Shown: positions 1 to 5,535 of the stretch, piece after piece
Layout: each line of letters begins with the position of its first letter
Position numbering within the stretch: the stretch's first letter is position 1
Origin: Candidatus Woesearchaeota archaeon
GTDB lineage: Archaea > Nanobdellota > Nanobdellia > Woesearchaeales > GW2011-AR15
Assembly: GCA_023701075.1 (NCBI GenBank)
Contig: JAMPXQ010000033.1
Coordinates: forward strand, 1 to 10,875
Reading direction: 5' to 3'
Length of the DNA: 10,875 bases
Translations under genes and position numbers: made by a program
The notes under the pieces: generated by a model
What the model was told of the DNA's origin: nothing
The model's input: only the letters and a program-made list of their open reading frames with translations
Databases searched by the model: none

Positions 1-1445
1 GAAGCCGCCCTCTCGATGTTTTCAGTGAGGGACGTCGTATCATTGTTCTTTATTCCATCTGCTATGAATTTAGTGATCTTTTTATGCCTTGGATTTGTTT
101 CGTATTCAAATCTTTTTGCAATTTTTTCATAATCTTCCTGGATTTCTCTAGGAAGGAACTTCAGGTTGTCGTGGTTGAAGAATTCAAGAGCCATTTTCAG
201 GTCTGTTTCGATGCCTGTGTTTTCAATGACAAAATCCCAGTCTTTCTCATCTAGGGCGCTCATCCCTAGTATCTCAGGAGGAAGCCCCAATGAATATAAT
301 GCTCCGCAGAACTTTATGGCTCTTGGAAGCTTCACTCCTGAACTGTCTCTTGAATAGCCGAAAAGCCCTATATGCATCTTCCTCTTCCTTCTATTAGGGA
401 CATGGACTGATACCTGGTTCACAAGAGGCGCAATCAGGCTGACTTGTTTTTGGTATTCTTCAGAAGCCTTATTGATGATGTCTACGGACTTTGATTCTTC
501 TATGAACAGAGGATCTTTCCTTTTCGTGTTCTCTAAGAGATCTACAGCATGCCTCACTTTCTCTTCAGGGAAATCATATTTGAAGGCTGATTGCATTGTG
601 AAGGTCTGTACACTTGGATATGCTTTCATTATGTCTTCCATCTTGTCAGGCCTAAAGTTGCCTCGAAATGGCACTGAGCCGCAGCCGATTATCGGAGGAA
701 GGTCTATGGAGATCTTCTCCTCAAGCAGATGCAGTCTCTGAAAAGCTATCCTGTTGCAGAGTATCGCTGGCAGATTTCCATAGTTAAGTGCAGGGTCGCT
801 CCTGGCAAGCCACACTCTCTGGTATTCCTTGACATCTGCCTTAGTAACATATTCTTCGACTATTTTATCGGCACAGAGCATGCTGTCCCTCTCTTCAATT
901 AGCGGGATGACATTGATGTCCTTAGGCTTGAACTCTCCGACCCATTCTTTTATTGTCTGGTTCCCTATGCTCCTCTCCTGCCTATCTATTATATGTCTCT
1001 TGTAATAGTCCTTGATCTTGAATATCTCTTCAGCAGATGCAGTCATAGGAAGGGTAATCTCAAATATCGGCGCTATGTCCTCATCATAGAACTCTTTGGC
1101 GATATCAAAATTCCTTGGTATGCTCTCCAGCGTCTCTAAGAGCAGTTTTCCCTTGTTCTTCTCTATCCTGGGATTAGGCCCTCTGAAAGTTATGAAGACA
1201 TCCTTCCCAAGTTTCCTTTTTGTGAAGTAATCCTGGTATCTTGAAAGCAGCTTCTCAACCACAAAATTATCCACTTCCTTCCCTTCACAGTCCCACAGCT
1301 GCTCCTTTATCTTTAGGTGGGAGAACGAATAGAACGCCTCTTTTATCTCATCATCTCCGCCTATGACATTGCTCTCGACAAAGAATGGCTGCCTGACATT
1401 ATCAGGATGCTGTGTGCTCATGACCCTTGGGATGTTAGAATTCAT
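1..1445 (-). CDS. ppcA: Archaeal-type phosphoenolpyruvate carboxylase (3' end cut by window)
   Basis: Carboxylates phosphoenolpyruvate with bicarbonate to oxaloacetate in the cytoplasm, feeding the TCA branch and aspartate-family synthesis. Reading down from ATG 1445-1443, 481 codons are open to the window edge. The archaeal PEPC family is usually about 490-540 residues, so only the C-terminal end is missing. Family marks are MSTQHPDN at residues 9-16, WDCEGKEVDN at 51-60, a LARSDPALNYG stretch near 212, and a CGSVPFRGNF stretch near 254-266; these match the archaeal (not the large bacterial/plant) PEPC. The start is favoured because MSTQHPDN lies within about 10 residues of the N-terminus, as in the family, and because a TATA box begins 30 nt upstream, implying a leaderless mRNA. 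A GGAG lies only a few bases before the ATG, too close to act as a normal ribosome-binding site. It is transcribed divergently from secF. Confidence 0.93.
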   Translation of the reverse strand, partial: MNSNIPRVMSTQHPDNVRQPFFVESNVIGGDDEIKEAFYSFSHLKIKEQLWDCEGKEVDNFVVEKLLSRYQDYFTKRKLGKDVFITFRGPNPRIEKNKGKLLLETLESIPRNFDIAKEFYDEDIAPIFEITLPMTASAEEIFKIKDYYKRHIIDRQERSIGNQTIKEWVGEFKPKDINVIPLIEERDSMLCADKIVEEYVTKADVKEYQRVWLARSDPALNYGNLPAILCNRIAFQRLHLLEEKISIDLPPIIGCGSVPFRGNFRPDKMEDIMKAYPSVQTFTMQSAFKYDFPEEKVRHAVDLLENTKRKDPLFIEESKSVDIINKASEEYQKQVSLIAPLVNQVSVHVPNRRKRKMHIGLFGYSRDSSGVKLPRAIKFCGALYSLGLPPEILGMSALDEKDWDFVIENTGIETDLKMALEFFNHDNLKFLPREIQEDYEKIAKRFEYETNPRHKKITKFIADGIKNNDTTSLTENIERAA

Positions 1446-1463
1446 CTCTCCAGTCAAGAGATG

Positions 1464-1480
1464 AAAATATATAAATTTAA
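1464..1480 (-). promoter_or_regulatory. TATA promoter of ppcA, possibly bidirectional
   Basis: On the minus strand an AT-only run contains TTTATATA (1475 down to 1468), whose first base is 30 nt before the ppcA ATG at 1445. This predicts transcription starting at or next to the start codon. The run is close to self-complementary: on the plus strand it reads TATATAAA (1469-1476). It could therefore also start a rightward transcript near 1499, which would run into the structured RNA at 1525. The rightward use is inference. Confidence 0.65.
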
Positions 1481-1524
1481 CCGTTGACGGTTTTGCCAGG
1501 TCAACTGCTAGTTCTATTGGTTTA

Positions 1525-1695
1525 GCATTTTGCATGCATTGATAGCTGTCGCAAGCTACGCTTGCTCATCAGACAGCCCGTAGGGCGCAAAGATAATATC
1601 GAATTCATCGATATTATCATGCATAAACTTTCAGGGAAAGTTTATACTTCCCAGGTCTGACCTGCATCTATGCAAAATGCATAATCTGTTTTTTT
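1525..1695 (+). ncRNA. Candidate structured non-coding RNA, family unknown
   Basis: The spacer 1446-1757 has no gene-sized frame, but 1525-1680 folds by eye into a closed multi-branch structure. P1 is GCATTTTGCAT (1525-1535) with ATGCAAAATGC (1670-1680), plus a G-U pair 1536/1669. P2 is 1545-1550/1572-1577, stacked on 1551-1555/1561-1565. P3 is 1587-1589/1620-1622 plus a perfect 11 bp 1592-1602/1608-1618. P4 is 1623-1631/1637-1645. P5 is 1652-1656/1660-1664. The loop CTACG (1556-1560) can also pair with CGTAG (1579-1583). About two thirds of the bases are paired. A T7 tract at 1689-1695 follows P1 on the plus strand only; together with the G-U pair it favours rightward transcription. The 5' end may be near 1499, from the shared TATA at 1469-1476. 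I see no tRNA, 5S, SRP, RNase P or C/D-box features. Alternatives are a secF leader element or a miniature mobile element. Confidence 0.5.
1689..1695 (+). terminator. T7 tract, likely terminator of the candidate ncRNA
   Basis: Seven consecutive T residues lie 8 nt after the closing stem at 1670-1680 and 32 nt before the secF TATA box. Archaeal RNA polymerase terminates at T tracts without needing a hairpin. The placement would separate the structured RNA from secF, which has its own promoter downstream. Confidence 0.5.
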
Positions 1696-1726
1696 AACTG
1701 GACAATGCCACGTTGACAGAATAAGC

Positions 1727-1734
1727 TTTATAAA
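1727..1734 (+). promoter_or_regulatory. TATA box of secF
   Basis: TTTATAAA begins 31 nt before the secF ATG at 1758, so transcription should start at or within a base or two of the start codon. No Shine-Dalgarno sequence is visible upstream, which fits a leaderless mRNA. The A-rich GAATAAG stretch just upstream could serve as a BRE. Confidence 0.65.
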
Positions 1735-1757
1735 CTGAACAAAGTTCCCTTGATTTG

Positions 1758-2645
1758 ATGAAACAACACCATAATCATAAGAAAGAACACAAGACTTTTG
1801 TTGACAAGGCAAAGGATTTCTATTTTGACAATTATAAGAAACTGTTCATTGTTCCTTTGGTATTATTCGTCCTATCAGGACTGATTCTCCTAAGCACTTA
1901 TCTTAGCACTGGAGATTTCATCAAGAGGGATGTCTCCTTGAAAGGAGGCATATCTCTTTCGATAAACGGATACAATGACGGGTTGGAAAGCTATCTTATT
2001 GATAAGTTCCCTGATTCATCATTCAATTTCAGGACAATCGGCAGCAAGGAAGGGATAATAATTGAAGTGTCAGATATCGATCAGGACTCGCTTATGGAAG
2101 CAGTGAACGAGAAGATCACCCTGACAAAAGACAATTATAATATAGAGTCCATGGGTTCAGCCCTTGGAGAGAGTTTCTTCAAGCAGATGTTCATTGCGCT
2201 CATTTTCGCGATGTTTTTGATGGGAATAGTGTTCCAAGTTTATTTTAGGAATATCTATGCCACATTGGCTGCAATCTTTTCAGCATTCATGGACATATTC
2301 ATCACACTCGGCATAATGGATTTGACAGGGATAAAATTGACAGCAGGCGGAATTGCTGCATATCTCATGCTGATAGGTTATTCTATTGATACATCGATCC
2401 TGCTTTCTACAAAGCTCCTCAAGGAGACAGCTGACATGAGAAAAGGCTTGTTTGATGCTATGCAGACCGGCCTTACGATGTCTGTTGCTGGACTGGTTGC
2501 GACAGGGCTTTCATTCTTGCTTACTAATAATATAACGCTGAAGCAGATAATGCTTATACTTGTTATAGGCCTTCTGATTGACATAATAACCACATGGATA
2601 GGCAATGTCGCATTCCTCAGATATTACCTGGAGAAGAGAAAATGA
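1758..2645 (+). CDS. secF: Protein-export membrane protein SecF
   Basis: Partner of SecD in the SecDF accessory complex of the SecYE translocon, which uses ion flux to pull secreted proteins across the cytoplasmic membrane. The product has 295 residues, normal for archaeal SecF. A His/Lys-rich N-terminus (residues 3-12) is followed by TM1 (about 29-50), the short DVSLKGGISLSI motif at 58-69, a small external domain, then a block of membrane helices from about residue 136 to 290. The signature GYSIDTSILLSTKLLKE lies around Asp211, the position of the conserved polar/charged residue in SecF TM4. I chose ATG 1758 rather than the in-frame TTG at 1755 because the TATA spacing then gives a leaderless start. 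Its stop overlaps the secD start as ATGA, in the usual archaeal order secF-secD. Confidence 0.94.
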   Translation: MKQHHNHKKEHKTFVDKAKDFYFDNYKKLFIVPLVLFVLSGLILLSTYLSTGDFIKRDVSLKGGISLSINGYNDGLESYLIDKFPDSSFNFRTIGSKEGIIIEVSDIDQDSLMEAVNEKITLTKDNYNIESMGSALGESFFKQMFIALIFAMFLMGIVFQVYFRNIYATLAAIFSAFMDIFITLGIMDLTGIKLTAGGIAAYLMLIGYSIDTSILLSTKLLKETADMRKGLFDAMQTGLTMSVAGLVATGLSFLLTNNITLKQIMLILVIGLLIDIITTWIGNVAFLRYYLEKRK

Positions 2646-4222
2646 AACTGACTAAACTTTTGAGCAACTGGAAGATTATCATCTATCTGGTTTTTTTCAT
2701 AATAATGCTGTTCGCGATAAGCCCTATGCCTTGGAATAAGGGAGTCGCGATAAGGTCTGTAGCTTTGAACAGCTCTGCATACCTTGCAGGGATGGTCAGC
2801 CCGAATCCTAATGATGTGCCTACACAAAGAGAGAGGCTTCTTGAAATAAATAGGATACCTGTGAATGATGTCCAGAGCTTTGATAGCCTGGTGATGGGTA
2901 TCCCGGAAAATACATCTACCGTTCTAAAGACGACAAAAGGCAATTATAATTTAATCTTCACAAGTCCAAAGAAACTTGGGCTGAGTGTCTATGATGCACC
3001 AAAGAACAATATAATATTAGGACTTGACCTGCAGGGCGGGACAAGAGTGGTGCTTCAGCCGGAGAGGAAGGTCTCAAAAGAAGACATGGAACTGATCCTT
3101 GAGAATATGAAGAAGAGGATTGATGTCTATGGCCTGACTGATACTACAGTCAGGAGCGCAAATGATCTTGCAGGCAACCAATTTGTCATCGTCGAAGTTG
3201 CCGGTGCAAATGAAGAAGAAGTAAGGAATATCCTTGCAAAACAAGGGAAGTTCGAAGCAAAAGTCGATGGCGTGACCGTATTCCTAGGCGGGAATGATGT
3301 AACATATGTCTGTAGAACTGCTGATTGTTCAGGCATAGATCCTCAGTATGGATGCAGGGAGACAGCAGAAGGCACAAGCTGCAGGTTCCGTTTCTCAGTG
3401 ACATTGAGCCAGGAAGCTGCAGGAAGGATGGCAGACGCTACAAAGAATCTTACTGTAGATTACACAAATTATGGAGATGCATATCTGGATAAGCCGATTG
3501 AGCTGTATCTTGACGATGTGCTGGTAGATTCATTAAGGATTGGTTCAGAATTGAAAGGGAAGATAGTCACAGACATCTCGATCTCAGGAAGCGGTATAGG
3601 AAGGGATAGGAAAGAAGGGCAGATAAACACCCAGAAGAATATGAAGAATCTGCAGACAGTCCTGATAACAGGAAGCCTGCCGGTGAAGCTTGAGATAATA
3701 AAATCAGATACATTGTCGCCTTCACTTGGACAGGAATTCCTAAAGAACGCTGCATTGATTGCGATACTCTCAGCCATAGCTGTCACATTGGTCGTTATCA
3801 TCAGATATAGGCAGCTGAACATTGCGCTTCCTATAATAACAGTCATCACATCTGAGATAATACTGATACTTGGAGTGTCAGCATTCCTCAAGCAGAACCT
3901 GGATATTGCAGGCATTGCAGGTATAATAGTCGCAATAGGCACAGGAGTGGATGACCAGATAGTCATCACTGATGAGATATTGAAAGGTGAAAGGTCTGCT
4001 GAATATACTACCTTTGCCGAAAGGATAAAGAAAGCATTCTTCATAGTCATGGCAGCATATTTCGCGACAGTTGCATCCATGATACCTTTGATATTTGCAG
4101 GCGCAGGTCTCCTAAAAGGATTTGCGATAACAACAATCATTGGAGTCACAAACGGAGTCTTCATCACAAGGCCAGCATTCGCAGAGATGATGAAGATAAT
4201 GCTTGAGAAGGAAGAAGAATAG
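2642..4222 (+). CDS. secD: Protein-export membrane protein SecD with PDZ-like insert
   Basis: Second subunit of SecDF, acting with SecF on the external face of the Sec translocon. The product has 526 residues. TM1 is at about 12-26. An unusual segment, about 34-107, resembles a PDZ fold (GVAIRSV, SSAYLAGM, LLEINRIPVNDVQSF). GLDLQGGTRVVL starts at 127, the SecD D1 motif, followed by the external domain to about 365. The last five membrane helices include GTGVDDQIVITDEIL with Asp437/Asp438, the proton-relay region. Four cysteines (224, 229, 238, 247) cluster in the external domain. ATG 2642 is chosen over an in-frame ATG at 2594 because the latter would run 48 bases inside secF, whereas 2642 has GGAG at 2630-2633 and an ATGA overlap. 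Translation is probably coupled to secF. Confidence 0.93.
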   Translation: MKLTKLLSNWKIIIYLVFFIIMLFAISPMPWNKGVAIRSVALNSSAYLAGMVSPNPNDVPTQRERLLEINRIPVNDVQSFDSLVMGIPENTSTVLKTTKGNYNLIFTSPKKLGLSVYDAPKNNIILGLDLQGGTRVVLQPERKVSKEDMELILENMKKRIDVYGLTDTTVRSANDLAGNQFVIVEVAGANEEEVRNILAKQGKFEAKVDGVTVFLGGNDVTYVCRTADCSGIDPQYGCRETAEGTSCRFRFSVTLSQEAAGRMADATKNLTVDYTNYGDAYLDKPIELYLDDVLVDSLRIGSELKGKIVTDISISGSGIGRDRKEGQINTQKNMKNLQTVLITGSLPVKLEIIKSDTLSPSLGQEFLKNAALIAILSAIAVTLVVIIRYRQLNIALPIITVITSEIILILGVSAFLKQNLDIAGIAGIIVAIGTGVDDQIVITDEILKGERSAEYTTFAERIKKAFFIVMAAYFATVASMIPLIFAGAGLLKGFAITTIIGVTNGVFITRPAFAEMMKIMLEKEEE

Positions 4223-4225
4223 TTC

Positions 4226-4239
4226 TTTTTTGATTTTTT
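4226..4239 (+). terminator. Double T6 terminator after secD
   Basis: Two runs of six T separated by GA start 4 nt after the secD stop, with further T-rich bases to 4243. No stem precedes them, which is typical of archaeal intrinsic terminators. This ends the secF-secD unit before the aromatic operon promoter. Confidence 0.7.
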
Positions 4240-4324
4240 ATTTGTTATAACACCACATCCATTAGGCAATTGTGTTTTTGATTCCTTTGCATCTAGCCAT
4301 ATTATTCCAACGCGGCAAAACATT

Positions 4325-4332
4325 TTTATATA
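4325..4332 (+). promoter_or_regulatory. TATA promoter of the aromatic operon
   Basis: TTTATATA begins 30 nt before the ATG at 4355, the same spacing seen for ppcA (30) and secF (31). A GCAAAA stretch at 4315-4320 could be the BRE. No other TATA-like run is seen between here and 4549, so the operon mRNA should start near 4355 and carry about 194 nt before the DAHP synthase start. The bases 4243-4320 between the secD terminator and this promoter show nothing I can name. Confidence 0.65.
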
Positions 4333-4354
4333 ACTCTCACATCCTTTCTTAGTT

Positions 4355-4438
4355 ATGTCGGAACTAGCGAGCATGAGTGCATTGTCGTTGCTAGTCTTCG
4401 CTTTCAGTTTTTTTAGCTTCTATTATTATTTTAACTAA
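4355..4438 (+). CDS. Phe/Tyr-rich leader peptide (27 aa) of the aromatic operon
   Basis: A 27-codon frame from ATG 4355 to TAA 4436-4438, too short for routine gene calling. The peptide begins MSELASMSALSL and ends VFAFSFFSFYYYFN. Of residues 15-26, nine of twelve are Phe or Tyr, including three consecutive TAT codons; there is no Trp. The TATA box sits 30 nt upstream, so the ATG should be at the mRNA 5' end (leaderless). The stop codon directly abuts the first arm of alternative RNA stems (4439 onward), and the next gene makes the first committed step toward Phe and Tyr. By analogy with pheL-type leaders, I infer that ribosome stalling at scarce Phe/Tyr-tRNA controls the downstream genes. 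Alternatives are a small single-span membrane protein, since the C-terminal half is hydrophobic, or a chance frame in T-rich DNA. Confidence 0.6.
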   Translation: MSELASMSALSLLVFAFSFFSFYYYFN

Positions 4439-4527
4439 GGCCCAAAAGATAGCGTGTCTTCAAGGCCCCTGATTTCTTGTCAGGGTTTCTATCGTTTGGG
4501 TCGATGTTTTCTTGAGGATTCGCTATC
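4439..4527 (+). promoter_or_regulatory. Candidate attenuator: two mutually exclusive stems
   Basis: Stem A pairs CCCAAAAGATAG (4441-4452) with CTATCGTTTGGG (4489-4500): eleven Watson-Crick pairs and one A/G mismatch, extendable by G4440-T4501 and G4439-C4502. It encloses hairpin CCCTGA/TCAGGG (4467-4472/4480-4485). Stem B pairs GATAGCG (4448-4454) with CGCTATC (4521-4527) and TCTTCAAG (4457-4464) with CTTGAGGA (4511-4518), joined by one G-U and one U-U, so 17 positions in all. Both stems need GATAG 4448-4452, so they cannot coexist, while the inner hairpin fits in either. A ribosome paused on the Tyr codons (4421-4429) would cover the 5' arm of stem A and leave stem B free. The run TTTTCTT (4507-4513) after stem A could be a weak terminator. 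Whether control acts on transcription or translation is not visible. Confidence 0.5.
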
Positions 4528-4536
4528 ACAGCAAAA

Positions 4537-4541
4537 GGTGA
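4537..4541 (+). promoter_or_regulatory. Ribosome-binding site deciding the DAHP synthase start
   Basis: GGTGA matches the archaeal anti-Shine-Dalgarno and sits 7 nt before ATG 4549. A nearer ATG at 4542 is in another frame and closes after 12 codons. The GTGA can weakly pair with TCAC at 4526-4529, part of which lies in stem B, so stem choice might also affect ribosome access. That last point is inference. Confidence 0.55.
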
Positions 4542-4548
4542 ATGGAAG

Positions 4549-5535
4549 ATGATAGTTGTGATGGAGAAAGATGCAGATAGGCAGGAGCTAGATGAAGTGC
4601 TTGCAAATATCAGGAAACAAAACATCGAGCCTGTGGCCATTGAAGAAGAAGGGAAGACAATAATCGCCATCAATGGGAAGATGGAGATAGAAAAGACAAA
4701 AGGCATTGAAAAAATATTAGACATAAGTAAGCCGTTCAAGCTTGTCAGCAGAGAGAGGAAGCCGGAAGGGACATCTATAAAAATCCGGAATCTTGAAATA
4801 GGCAATGGCACTTTCCTCCTTATTGCAGGGCCATGCTCGCTTGAGACTAGGGACCAGGCAATGGAATCAGCAAAGATACTAAAGAGCCTTGGCGTGAAAG
4901 TCATGAGGGCATCTGTCTTCAAGCCAAGGTCCAGCCCATACAGTTTCCAAGGGATGGGGATAGAGGGCCTTAGGATACTAAAAAATATAAGGGAGATGAC
5001 AGGTCTTCTAGTTGAGACTGAAGTCATGGATGTAAGGGATGTGAAGATTGCATCTGAACATGTGGACATATTGAGAGTAGGAGCAAGGAACATGCAGAAC
5101 TACGATTTGCTAAAAGAGCTAGGGAAAGTGAAGACGCCTGTAATCTTAAAGAGAGGGATCAGTGCGACAATAGAAGAACTCCTATTGGCTGCTGAATACA
5201 TACTATCTTCAGGGAACCCTAATGTCATATTGTGCGAGAGAGGGATCAGGACTTTTGAGACAAAGAGCTATAGGAACACGCTTGACATCGGAGCAATACC
5301 AGTACTTAAAAGACTGACACACCTGCCTGTCATTGTCGATCCAAGCCATGCAGCAGGAAATAGGGAACTTGTCATTCCGCTTAGCAAGGCTGCAGTCGCT
5401 GCAGGAGCAGATGGCCTTCTTGTCGAGATGCACCCTGATCCTGACAAAGCATGGAGCGACGGCGAGCAGTCGCTTTTCCCTAGGCAGCTCTCACAACTCA
5501 TCGATGAGATAAAACCGCTGATGCAACATGGATAA
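4549..5535 (+). CDS. aroF: 3-deoxy-D-arabino-heptulosonate 7-phosphate (DAHP) synthase, type I-beta with N-terminal regulatory domain
   Basis: Condenses PEP with erythrose-4-phosphate to DAHP, the first step of aromatic synthesis. The product has 328 residues, close to the Thermotoga maritima enzyme of about 338, and shares its MIVV start. Residues 1-65 form the small ferredoxin-like (ACT-like) domain, the allosteric site for Tyr/Phe in that family. The TIM-barrel follows, with AGPCSLE around Cys96, [11 protein letters not shown] from Lys125, [17 protein letters not shown] with His267, Glu293 and Asp304. Cys96, His267, Glu293 and Asp304 correspond to the four metal ligands. It is the first full-size gene behind the aromatic leader, and its stop overlaps aroB by 8 bases. 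The retained regulatory domain suggests feedback inhibition on top of any leader control. The letter after aro varies between genomes; the function is secure. Confidence 0.95.
   Translation: MIVVMEKDADRQELDEVLANIRKQNIEPVAIEEEGKTIIAINGKMEIEKTKGIEKILDISKPFKLVSRERKPEGTSIKIRNLEIGNGTFLLIAGPCSLETRDQAMESAKILKSLGVKVMRASVFKPRSSPYSFQGMGIEGLRILKNIREMTGLLVETEVMDVRDVKIASEHVDILRVGARNMQNYDLLKELGKVKTPVILKRGISATIEELLLAAEYILSSGNPNVILCERGIRTFETKSYRNTLDIGAIPVLKRLTHLPVIVDPSHAAGNRELVIPLSKAAVAAGADGLLVEMHPDPDKAWSDGEQSLFPRQLSQLIDEIKPLMQHG

Noticed and set aside
166..741. Plus-strand open frames opposite ppcA
   Set aside because: The minus strand is continuous, conserved PEP carboxylase; the plus frames show no motif and no promoter or ribosome-binding site.
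1525..1680. tRNA, 5S rRNA, SRP RNA, RNase P RNA or box C/D RNA
   Set aside because: No T-arm consensus, no 5S or SRP loop motifs, no RNase P core sequences and no paired C and D boxes were found in the structured block.
2594..2641. Longer SecD start at ATG 2594
   Set aside because: It would overlap secF by about 50 bases, add a non-membrane extension before TM1, and lacks the GGAG site that precedes ATG 2642.
3469..4374. Open frame of about 300 codons on the minus strand across the end of secD
   Set aside because: It lies antisense to the strongly supported SecD membrane region, has no recognisable motif, and its apparent start is in the aromatic leader. It is a by-product of secD codon use.
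4542..4580. ATG at 4542 as an alternative start or second leader peptide
   Set aside because: It is out of frame with DAHP synthase and closes after 12 codons of ordinary composition. GGTGA is too close to it and correctly spaced for 4549.
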